Shown one piece after another: positions 19,113-30,300 of a stretch of DNA of 33,032 bases (its first letter is position 1; each line of letters begins with the position of its first letter). The position numbers and the translations under genes were made by a program. Origin of the DNA: Apostichopus californicus (Eukaryota > Echinodermata > Holothuroidea > Aspidochirotida > Stichopodidae); assembly GCA_020650975.1 (NCBI GenBank), contig JAIPMN010003178.1, forward strand, positions 1 to 33,032. Reading direction: 5' to 3'. The notes under the pieces are model-generated. The model was not told the origin of the DNA. It ran no database searches and saw nothing but the letters and a program-made list of their open reading frames with translations.

Positions 19113-19787
19113 TGCATATTATATTAATCTTGGAAAGCTAACTTTATGGAGATAATACAATTGTTTTAAAGTTGGCACAGTTTACTGCCCATCTCAGCCT
19201 ATATATTATTGCAAGGAAAACTGTACAAAATGTTAAATGTATCTAAAAGAAAGGAAAAGACTTTTTCCCAGCATGCTTAGTTTACATATGGCTTTATGCA
19301 TCCATTAGTAAGCAGTAGTCATGTAATACCATGCCAAAAAAAAGAGGGTTGTACCAGTCATTTTATTGGATTTATATTTTATTATTTTATTAATATTTGA
19401 CAATTATCAACTTATGATAGCATTTTAACGCCTTCTGACACGGATGACAGAGATTGAAAAGGCTCCCTGTTGTATTTTCCAAAAATCACTTCTGTATTGG
19501 AAACAAAAATAGTATTTTATAATTAACTTAATATATCCATCAAAATATTATAGAAAAATAAATGTTTTTTGGGTTGCTGCAAGTTTGCCCATGTTTAGCC
19601 TGACAAATCACATCTCACATGTTGCTTATTTTACTAATTTAAATATCTTTAAATCTTTTGCTGTTCACACAAATGAATGTGACAATTTTCTAAGTACTGA
19701 TTCAATGTGTTGACTGTTATTCAGTAGTTGCAAGATTCTCAAAATCATCAGTTTGTTGACAGGTTAATTCTCTTGCATGTAACTTGC

Positions 19788-19793
19788 AATAAA
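19788..19793 (+). terminator. AATAAA poly(A) signal downstream of REDIC1 (distal)
   Basis: AATAAA in CTTGCAATAAATG, followed by a T-rich segment (TTTTTCTTTC) resembling a downstream element. It would give a 3' UTR of about 0.85 kb. Confidence 0.35.
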
Positions 19794-20094
19794 TGAAGAT
19801 ACAGCCATAATTTTTCTTTCTACATTCTTCTGGTTTGTGCTTGATTTTCAGCTATTATTTACAGTAATTTAAACTGATATTATTTCAATGTAATCCACCG
19901 CTGTCCATATGGTATTTTATTGCCATATTTGAGATCGACTTTTTATGACTTGGTAAAATTTCTGTCAGCCAAACAGCACATAGAGTACACAGGTGACCAC
20001 AAGATTCAGATTTCAAGCAGTTGCAACCCTTTCCTCAGGATGGTGACTGCTACACACCCTCCCCACGCCCCTCCCCATCACATGGGTAGTAAAT

Positions 20095-20530
20095 CGTTCA
20101 CAGACAAGGTACTAAATCAAAGGCAGTTGAGTCAGAGACATGGTACTCTGTTATGGGATTAGCTACTGGATCACAGACAACCTTCTTCATGGAAGACATG
20201 CTGCTTGATCACTGATGAGGTACTCCATCTGACAAGCGATTGCAACAGACAAAGTACTCCATCTGATAAGCTATTGCAACAGACAAAGTACTCAACACAG
20301 ACAAGCTGCTTCATCACATGAGGTACTCCATTTGACAAGCATTGAAACACAGACAAGGTACTCCATCTGATAAGCTATAGCAACAGACAAGGTACTCTAT
20401 CACAGACGAGCTGCTTAATCACAGATAAGGTACTCCATCTGACAAGCGATTGAAACACAGACAAGCTGCTTAATCACAGACATGGTACTCCATCACAGAC
20501 AAGCTGCTTAATCACAGACAAGTTTCAGTA
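20095..20530. repeat. Composite 20-40-bp tandem repeat downstream of REDIC1
   Basis: Alternating modules CAGACAAGGTACTCCATCTG, ATAAGCTATTGCAACAGACA and CACAGACAAGCTGCTTAATC in variable order with a period near 20 and 40 bp. Noncoding. Confidence 0.8.
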
Positions 20531-21104
20531 ATTACATCGCAGTTGAGCAGCTTGTGTTTTTTCTAATTTGATTTGGTTTGATGACAATGGTCAAGTTAAT
20601 AATATCTCTTTTAACGTCATCTTTCACATACCTACACAGCTTAATAGTATTAATATCATTCAGATTGGTATAAACCCTTTGTCAGATTGCCGGGGGTTGA
20701 TATCATATCATTATCCATATCAAGATACTGTAGATTCAGTCATATTAGTTGCAACTTAACTAGTGCACACTAATAGACCTACTGTGGTTAATAGATATAA
20801 TAGCTATACTAAGCCAAGGTTACCACACCCAATGATTTTTGTCTCACATTTGCAATGTAAAGATACCTGTCCCGCCGACAAACTAATTATCCCCACTTTC
20901 TTCGAGATGTTAAAAAGTATCACTGCTTTTATGATGCCCAAACTGAGAAAAACGAAGGACACATGAGGGCTTACAGTTTCAGACATATGATATCAAAATA
21001 ATCGTGATTGATGTCTGCATATATTAACTGCTATCCGCTTCTGTGTATAACTATTAAATCATCCATAGTATATATAATGGAATTCCATAAAATTCAATTA
21101 AACA
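20531..21104. other. Intergenic stretch, nothing recognised
   Basis: AT-rich, no coding signal or repeat structure noticed on either strand. Confidence 0.5.
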
Positions 21105-21590
21105 TCTATATTTTCCTCTTTTTTTCAGATCAAAAAGAACAAATGCTGGAAAAGTGAAATTTCATTAATATGAGAAAAAAATAAAAAATAAAACTGACAC
21201 TCGGACATATCACTCAAAAAAACGTAAATAAATGAAAACAAATTAAAATCATTCACAAAAAAAAAACACTTTGATACAAGCTTTAACTTTCAACTTTTTT
21301 ATTCCTTTCAAGAGCTTAAATTAATTAAGTCAATTTTCGTTACCGATAGTATAAAATTCTTGAAATCAAATGAATAATAGAATGCTATGTATGCCCGCAA
21401 TGCATTGAATGTAATACTTTGTGTTCAATTGTCTCTTATATAAAACTAATAGCTCTTGTATATATTTTGTCAGTTTTTATCTGTCTTCTTCATTTTTTCA
21501 GATCATAAAGAACAAATGCTGGAGGAGTGAAATTATGAAAAAAAAAAACTGACACTTGGACATATCACTCAAACAAAACAACAAAAAATA
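21105..21590 (+). repeat. Two copies of a module with T-tract/CAG acceptor-like site
   Basis: At 21126 and 21499 a T-rich tract and CAG precede near-identical 30-bp segments (21128-21157 and 21501-21530), each reading D-x-K-E-Q-M-L-E-x then TGA. After both come poly-A stretches and CTGACACTyGGACATATCAC. The copies are 373 bp apart. They could be duplicated terminal exons or simply a duplicated repeat. Confidence 0.6.
21357..21470 (+). repeat. Direct repeat copy 1 (partner at 23181-23311)
   Basis: TTCTTGAAATCAAATGAATA, then AGAATGCTATGTATGCCC and ACTAATAGCTCTTG in the same order as the partner 1.8 kb downstream, which has a ~20-bp A/T insertion. Confidence 0.8.
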
Positions 21591-21827
21591 AAATAATATA
21601 CACAAAATAAAACCAAAAAAGCACTTGGGCAACTTTGATTGTGTCAAGATATTTCATAAGTCCAAAAAGTAAAAAAAATCATTTCGAATATAAATTCTGG
21701 GATTTGCCTCAAGTTTTCTTAGATTTTATTAGATATTTAAAGCAGAATTATACAACAGTAATACGACAATAATATTTTCTCACTAATACAATGGATATCT
21801 CTATCATATTTTCCAATATTCTGCAAC

Positions 21828-22348
21828 AGTGGTGTGCACAGGATTTTAAAGGTGGGGAAGGGTGGTGGGGCCAAATTCAAAAATTTCCACTGACTCTTTT
21901 TGGGTAGGAGGCTGTACCTGTATGGACAGGCCAGAGGTGAATGAAGCATTTTATAATGGGGATGTGCTGACCAGGGAGTCATTGAAGTGGACTCCTTAGT
22001 AGGGGTCTGGGGGTCCTCCCAACTCCCCCCGCCCCCACCACCTGAAAATATAGACATATGGTATTTAGGCATATGTATAAGTAGCTCTAAATGCATGTTT
22101 GTGCCAATAATCAATAATTAACTCCAATTTTCCCCAAATTGATTTAGAAAGGAGCCAGAACATTGATAGGAGGCCCAAGGGGTGCTACCATGGGTCATAG
22201 AAGCTAACTCCCATGTAAGGAGGCCTGGGGCGGTGGGGTCAAAAAATCACCAGACTGAACAATTTTAACCCAGACTCAAGATTGGAGGTAGGCCGGGGGA
22301 TGACCCCAAGCCCCACCCTCCACCCCACCAACCTCTGCACACACCACT
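21828..22348. mobile_element. ~520-bp nonautonomous element with inverted G-rich ends
   Basis: Left end AGTGGTGTGCACAGG and right end, read on the minus strand, AGTGGTGTGTGCAGAGG. Both are followed inward by GGTGGGG/GGGTGG-rich sequence, so inverted similarity extends well past the tips. No transposase ORF. Clear target-site duplications were not found. The family is not recognised. Confidence 0.5.
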
Positions 22349-23180
22349 TTCTTGCATTCCAAGTTTGGCAAATTTGTTGGCCCTTTTCTGATTGCGCTAG
22401 AAAAATGACACGTTCATGGAAGTAAAATTGGATATTTTGTACTAGAGAATGTGATATTGAATTGTTTGTTTAACAGACAGATCATAGAATGGCATTAATA
22501 AATCGCCCCACATCACTTCTTGAACAAAGATTCCCTTTGAAAAGCTGGTTACAGCATAATTTAAGATGTTTATTTCCAGATTAAGCCTGGGCTAACCTCC
22601 TCCCCTATCATTACTATAAGTTAATTCAGCCCACTCAAACTCACGTCTTGAATTACTACCTCAAAGCACGACATACTGAAAATAAAATCAACACAAAAAA
22701 GAAAAAAAAGAAAAAAAAAGAAAATTGTGTGTTGAACACTTGGAAGCCAGTTTCATTTTGTTTTATAGACGAATAGACAATCTCTATGTAACAGTTTAGT
22801 TATACCAAAAGACAATGCACATTAAATATATAATACCTGCAGATTCCAGTATTGCCATATTTTTATGAATTTAAGAAACTGAATAAAACAAATTAATAGT
22901 AACTTTCCTCCTCTAACCACAGTGTGGGGGTAGTGTGGGGGTAATTAGTGGGGGGTAAGAAACCCTGCCTGGATTTCCCACCACTACAGTTCAATGCTAT
23001 ATGTACAGAGCGATTTTGGTTATTATTTGTGAAGCCAACAAACCAATCACTCCTGACAGACAAGAGTACATTAACACACAAACCTGGTTTAGACGGTTTT
23101 TATAATGAATATATTAAAATTGTCTCTTTTTCTCTCCGTTTTGAGTATTAAAAGTTGCATCCAAGAAAATCTGACAGCCC
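22349..23180. other. Intergenic stretch, nothing recognised
   Basis: Low-complexity A-rich tract at 22690-22722 and some G-rich sequence near 22921-22960. No exon found. Confidence 0.5.
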
Positions 23181-23311
23181 TCTTGAAATCAAATGAAAAA
23201 TAGAATACTATGTATGCCCACAGTGCATTGAGTGTAAATATTTTGTGTTAAATAATTTTTTTGAATATAAAAAAACTAATAATAAAACTAATAGCTCTTG
23301 CAAATGTTTTG
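23181..23311 (+). repeat. Direct repeat copy 2 (partner at 21357-21470)
   Basis: TCTTGAAATCAAATGAAAAA, TAGAATACTATGTATGCCC and ACTAATAGCTCTTGCAAATG. About 90 bp further on, a pyrimidine tract and CTACAG (23396-23408) occupy the position where copy 1 is followed by its acceptor-like site. Confidence 0.8.
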
Positions 23312-23528
23312 TAAGTTGTATCATGTTTACTTTTAACAAAGGAATCAATTGAGGTACATGAATAAAAAATAAAATTGAAAAAAAAAATGTATTCTTTTCT
23401 TCCTACAGAGGAAAAAGTGGTTTTTTACTTTTGAGGATAGCAATGTCACTCTAATGTCATTTGGTATTTTCCAGAGTCGTAAATTATTCACAACAGTTTA
23501 CCTGTTTTCTGATGCACTTCATATGTTT

Positions 23529-23534
23529 TTTATT
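23529..23534 (-). terminator. AATAAA poly(A) signal for SLC2A13
   Basis: AATAAA on the minus strand about 650 bp past the stop, the closest good signal noticed. The two convergent transcripts would then end about 3.7 kb apart. Confidence 0.3.
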
Positions 23535-23734
23535 ATACCATTTGTAACCCTACACTGTAGACCGGCCATTGACACAAGATCCAAAGTCTGAGTCAGAGAC
23601 ACAGCTCACGATTTCATCTCTAGTGTATAAAGTTTTTATCTAAAAAGGAAATTTTGAAATTGCCAAAAATCCAAAACTGGGGGAAAAAAACACCTCCTAA
23701 TCAAGTCTGCAGTGTATAAAATGATAATTGAATT

Positions 23735-24160
23735 GGATCCAAGGCGATCTCTGTGTTCAAAGAGAATTTGAATGTCTGCGTTGGAGTGGACACTACCATT
23801 TGGCAAGAAAAAAGGCGCCATTTTTTTTTTTTTTTCCGGTGGAGATTCAGACAAGATTCAAATCTTGTGTCGATACACTGTCGGAAAATACCCGAGACAG
23901 AACGTGAACTTTCAAAAGGTAATATTTATGTCAGCCAAGTCTGAATAACATTGGGACTGATTTTTATGTTTTAGAGAAAGAGTGGATGTAGATTGAATTT
24001 AATTGAATATGAGGTGACCCTTAGGTGACCCTGGATCAACGGCGGTCTCTGTGTTCAGAGAGAATTTGAACGTCTACGTTAGTAGTCGACAATAGTACTC
24101 AGTAAAAACAATAAAAACGTCATTTCATTTGTCTCGATGGAGATCAAGACAAGATTCAGA
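23735..24160. repeat. Local direct duplication, ~140-bp units 298 bp apart
   Basis: Units 23735-23866 and 24033-24160 share GGATC, CTCTGTGTTCA and AGAGAATTTGAA, then a shared later stretch GGAGAT and AGACAAGATTCA. They sit directly downstream of the SLC2A13 stop codon, within its probable 3' UTR. Confidence 0.75.
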
Positions 24161-24186
24161 TGGAATTGAATTGAATGATGATTCTG

Positions 24187-24380
24187 CTAAGTATTACCGT
24201 CATCTTCTTGGTTGAGTACCTCGTACCGGCCTCTCTCCCTGGACGCTCTTCCCAAACGACAGAAAGGAGAATTGAAGAGACTGGTGACTTCTTCTAACCG
24301 TTTGCCTTTGGTCTCTGGGAGGCAGAGATAAATGAATAGAAGTCCTGTAAAACAGATGACAGCATAAAGTCCAAACGTCC
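24187..24380 (-). CDS. SLC2A13: SLC2A13 terminal exon, TM12 and C-terminal tail
   Basis: Acceptor TTTTCAG. Encodes TM12, the [11 protein letters not shown] signature and a short cytoplasmic tail ([20 protein letters not shown]) ending at TAG. The tail looks shorter than the human one. Confidence 0.92.
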
Positions 24381-27300
24381 CTGAAAATAAGAGAGAAAAT
24401 AATCAATAAATTAATAGAACCAGCGACGTAACACTTGTATTCAAACATCTTTTGTTATCAATTTAATTATTCCTCTACCAGCTTTTCCTGAAATTCAGAA
24501 ATTCATATTCATAGAAAACATTTCTCCATACCAATTCTGATCGTTTTTTTTCTTCACATTTTGAAATCAAAGAAGAAGATGTTTTTTGTCAAAATTATGG
24601 TGTTTAGAACATGCGATGTAAGGATTAATAGACTTTTGTTCTACCGGGATAAATCTTCTGAAACTCTTAAGGTTCATACTGGTCCTTATAAGCCATCTGT
24701 TTGCTAGGGGTGTTTCAAGCAAGCTGCATAAATCAGCATTAAGTTGTAACTATGTTATCTCTCTGGGCTAAAGCATGTAACTATGCAAAGTACACCCAAA
24801 ATACTCAGTAAATGAACAAAAATATCAACAGCAGCTGAAAAGCCTTGAAAGTCTAGTCATTGCCATAAATGTATGTTTTTGTGCTGGTAATAGTAAAATC
24901 ACATAACAAGGTAAGTCTTTAAAGCAAATACCAGCACATCCACCACTACAAAATATATGTGACATAGGATTAATAGCAAAACAAGTTGAGATAAAATAAG
25001 GCCCACATTTATTACACGCCGAAACTAGAAGACTTTAATGTTCAAAGGGCATTTTCATTTTCTTTGGACTATCCTCTCATGTATCAAATTGATACACACA
25101 GAGAAAGCTTAGCATTGTCCGTACCTGCACGATACTCTTCGACCTATAGTTGTGTCTGGACATGTTAACTCATTAGCATAATAAAAGGTCCTCAAAATTT
25201 TGACTACAGTGGCATACCTTGTCTGGTGATAACTTCTGTCAAACTAAGGAATGTCATGGACACAAAGATATTAAATGTCCAGTTGACCGTGGAAGTTATA
25301 GCGTTTCCTGAGCTACGAGCCCATTGAGGGAAGATTTCTGCATTGATCGTCCATGGCAACGGGCCCATACCTGACGACACAAAAGAAATACAGGCGGTTG
25401 CCTAGGTGATGTAGGGAAATGCAACCAATTCTTGTATAACTATGTACCATAACTATGGTTACACGGAAGGCTGACGGCCGTCTTAAAGTGGCAATTTGCA
25501 TGAATTTGCATCACAAAATTCCAAGTGTTTGGTGACATGTCTTACCCTGGTCATGTTTGAACACATAAGACCTTTACAACTAGGTTTGTGAAATACCAAT
25601 TACAAATCAATTGACTAGAAATTGACTGATTGGATTTTGAATAACCAATGTAAGATAGTCATATGGCATATGAAAACAAGTTGTAGATATTATTCAACAG
25701 CTACTGTCTGTTTGACAATAAGCCAATTCTCTCTCACCCCTTCTTGACCATCCCCCTCCTCCCCTTTTCCCTCCCCCGACCCTGACCCCTAACCCCCCCC
25801 CCTCCCACATTCTCATAACTATAGTACTGGATAGTAAAGATGATAATGTACCAGGAACAGCATCATTCAGACGAGTGCAAATCCACTAGTCTACAGCTTG
25901 TTTAACACATACGTCAATTTACCTGGAGCGAAAAACATCAAGTACATGATGAGACCGACCAGCGCCAGGAATGATAAGGGTGACGGGCAGTAGTCCGATG
26001 CCCACGTGTACTGGTTGGATGGAAGCTGCAATCTGGAACATGGACCTTCACTCGATTGGTTCTGATACCGTTGGTCTTCTGGTAAGCAGTAGCTATTAGC
26101 CATGGAGTGGTTAGGGTACGAATCAAAGCAGAAGCCACACTCTTCGTACAAGATGCAAGAATCACAAGAACTGCAGAAACAAAAACAAAACCAAAAAGAC
26201 ACATTGAATACCTGTCAAAACAGAATCAAACCATGCTTTGTATGAGTATAACTCTATAATCTTCATTCTTTGTATGAGTAAAATTCTATAATCTTCATTC
26301 TTTGTATGAGTACAACTCTAAAATCTTCATTCTTAATGTTAGTATAACTCTATAAACTTCATTCTTTGTATGAGTATAATTCTATAAACTTCATTCTTTG
26401 TAGGAGTATAATTCTATTATCTTCATTATTAGTATGAATATAATTCTATTATCTTCATTCTTAGAATGAGTACAACTCTAAAATCTTCATTCTTAATGTT
26501 AGTATAACTCTATAAACTTCATTCTTTGTATGAGTATAACTCTATTATCTTCATTATTAGTATGAATATAATTCTATTATCTTCATTCTTAGTATGAGTA
26601 CAACTCTAACATCTTCATTATTAATGTTAGTATAACTCTATAATCTTCATTCTTTGTATGAGTATAATTCTATAAACTTCATTCTTTGTAGGAGTATAAT
26701 TCTATTATCTTCATTATTAGTATGAATATAATTCTATTATCTTCATTCTTAGTATGAGTACAACTCTAAAATCTTCATTCTTAATGTTAGTATAACTCTA
26801 TAAACTTCATTCTTTAGAGAGTAAAGTACATTCCACTTGATTATTCTAAACTTCTTTTTTACTTTTGCCAGTACCATCAGATGTTTCCTTTAATCTGCTT
26901 TTGTTTTTGGTTTTCCTGGTAGTTTAAGCCTTTGCAAGGTATTTCTATCACATCACCAAACCAATCTCAGGCTGTCAAAGAGTAGCTGGTATTCAGTTAC
27001 ACAACAGCACACTTTATTCGCTTTAGCGAGCTGGAGTGAGATCAGATTTTACTCACTCAACTGAAGAACATGGTAGTAGATTAGCTGTACCATTCATCCA
27101 GTTTTCAACTTCAGGGGACGTTTTTGAGATGAAAACGAAGGCCACTGCGAGAAAGACTTGACTGAAAGCGACACCTTGAACAGATAAAAACATGATTAAT
27201 GATTAATTTCAGAGCATTGCCATATTTCATGATCACTTTTGGGCAAAAACACAGAAATGAGAGAATGATACAAGGCTCATACATTATGGTGTTCTGAATG

Positions 27301-30300
27301 ATAATTACATGCTAAGTGTCATCACTGTGTACTGTGTTGATGTGTACATGCCAGTACTGTACTTGTACAACAATGCACATTTACATCAGCCACATGTTGT
27401 ATTTCCTCACAACACTTCACCACATAGCTTAAACACTGTTGATGTGTACATGCCAGTACTGTACAACAACACATATATACATTTACATCAGCCACATGTT
27501 GTATTTCCTCACAACACTTCACCACATAGCTTAAACACTGTTGATGTGTACATGCCAGTACTGTACAACAACACATATATACATTTGCATCAGCCACATG
27601 TTGTATTTCCTCACAACACTTCACCACATAGCTTAAACACTGTTGATGTGTACATGCCAGTACTGTTCAACAACACATATATACATTTACATCAGCCACA
27701 TGTTATATTTCCCCACAACACTTCACCACATCTGTAGATGTGTATGTTTGCAAGTACTGTACAACAACACATATATACATTTAGGGGAAGGGAGCGGAGG
27801 GGAGGGGAGGGGATGGGATGGGGAGGAATGGAAGGGAGGAGTGGGGTGTGATAGGAGTGAGCAGTCTGGCAGACAGTGGATTCCCCTTCTCCACAGAATT
27901 AGAAAAACAGCGATTAATGATTGAAATGTAAATGAGTTAGAGCCAGTCTTGTTTAATTCCTATTTAGCTAGGTCACTGCTCTGTAAGGAAAGTTTTCAAA
28001 CGACAGCATTGAAACTTCTTACAGGAAAATTGATGTTACCACGGATACAAATTCAGACGTGAATATTCCTGAACATTTGTCTGATCAGCCATATATAGTG
28101 ATATACAGTGATATACTGTGGGTAAACTGATATACTGTACCCATCCGCGAGGGAACATCAACTTACCAGCCATGCTGATCAAAGCGAGCATTCTTCTGCC
28201 CAGTTTCTCTACGAAATAAACTCCAACCAGAGTGAAAGAAAAATTGACAAATGCTACAGCTGCTGCTAGCCAGATAACAACTTGGTCGTTTCTAACCCCA
28301 GACATCCGTATAATTGAGGCACTGTAGTACCTACCAACAGAAAAAAAAACAACACAATATTACATCAGATGAGTCAAACCTACATTGAAGTATATAGAAC
28401 TTGATATGACTTGATATGTCTTGATATGACTTGATATTTCACAGCTTGAGGAAAAAGAAGATTTGAACGTCATCCATTATCGCATCGCAAAATGCTATAA
28501 AATTCTGTTGCAAAAGTGTTTAAAGAAGGCAAAGATATATATATATATAGCAGATTTGTACACAGGGAACCATTGATGCTTTATAAGAGACCAAATTCAG
28601 AGACTTCAAAATTGCTAAAAATTGTTTGAATATTTCCCTAGTATATTCTGGTTTTCAAGAGGGCGTCTAAATCAATGACTCGGCTGGACAGCAAGGGAGT
28701 GTTGTTTAATTGCATGTTGCTGTTCATCTTGTCTTACCAATAATGCAACTGCTTCGAGCCGGTTTGTATCATAATGAATCCTGTCAGAATTTACATTGTA
28801 ATACAGTACTTCGACGGTAATAATGAAAACCTTGAAAACAAGTTTGATGGTATCACATAACAGTCACGCTGATATGCTGGTATGATTTTATAATACAGAA
28901 TATGAGACCTGCAAAAATGTTGTCGTTCTTAAAAGAAATTTGTCCTTGATGTGATATCGTTGTAGAAAAAGACAATAGAGGGATTTTATGTATTATGTAT
29001 ATATGTATGTATGTATGTAGATATATATTAGTATCACTGTCTGATACGTGTTATCAAAGTTCTATTACTTAATATGATTAGACTAGAGTTTGTATCTTTA
29101 ATACAAGCTTCCTGTAATCCAATAAGATGGGTTTAAACCAGTTGGCCAGATTTTATTGTGCAAATTTTCTGTGACACGCGAGAAGCAATAATATTCATTT
29201 GCAACTTTCTGATATTTTAATTTTCATGTCTTTAGTAATATTTCCATTTTGGTCACACATTTTCGTGCCCACCCCTATTCTAAACTTAAAACTTTTTTTT
29301 TCAATTCAATTCCATCTTTAATATAATTTCCTGGTGGCGAACAATGTGAAATTTATATTGAAGAAGAAGAAAAGATTCCACACTGCTAGTTGAGAAAAAA
29401 ACCATCTCAAAATATCTTGACCAGAATTTGAGGTATGGTCGATTGAAAGTAACCTACAGTAATTTGAACGGCTAAAAGTGCAACTTCAACTCCAGGAAGT
29501 TGGATCACAGTAGGGGGGGTCTGTGATATCAGCTGGGTAAATGCCTTTCAAAGCTTTACTTTCATAGGCTATTATAATCTCCTTGTTGATTTATTCTTGA
29601 CATGTTCCGTACATAGAATTTCATCAAAATGTATCTTTTTGGTACAACTATCCTTTTTCCCTCTGTGGATAGGATAAATGACGGACAAATCATTAAGAAA
29701 AACAAAGATATATCCCGCCAGAGTGCCCCGATGATATCAAAGGTGTTTTCTTAACAATATGGGATTACTATATTTGCAGTATGTGAGGTCTTCTTCTTGA
29801 ACAGCCAATTAATATAAGAAGCGGTTAGGCTTACATGATAGTGTTAATCCCTGCTAACTGCTGGAACATCTGCAGACCACAGCCTAACATGAGAGCTCTC
29901 CTTACCGTTGGTGTCTTCAGCATTCGTAGTAATGTGTTAGATGACACTCCATCTGTCAAATAAAAATGTAAAATAATAATCGATGAAATTCCGAGTCCGG
30001 AAAGGAACTCAATAATTCAGTACCTCAAGTTATCTAGCTCTGTTCCCAATATTCGTGTCACGACACAATATGTGAGTCGCGGAGGATTTATGATGTGGAA
30101 ATAAACGTGTGGAAATAAAATTTGGGCCCACCCAGCCCAAAAATGGGCCCAGAATTCTTTGGAGGGGGTTCACATGATCCAAAAAATTAAGCCTACATGT
30201 ACCAGCTTTTAACGAACAACCATATACCAAGTTTTGGCTACATGTCGACTTAAGATTGCAGAGTTATTTGCAATGTAAAGATTTTTACGTTTGACCCCAT

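Noticed and set aside
25938..26204. Second minus-strand frame (88 aa) over an SLC2A13 exon
   Set aside because: The other frame encodes the conserved Cys-rich loop and TM10 and joins its neighbours in phase.
27309..27737. 142-codon repeat-protein ORF on the plus strand and a 101-codon one on the minus strand
   Set aside because: Both are products of the 102-bp tandem repeat with a period divisible by 3, inside an SLC2A13 intron, without other gene signals.
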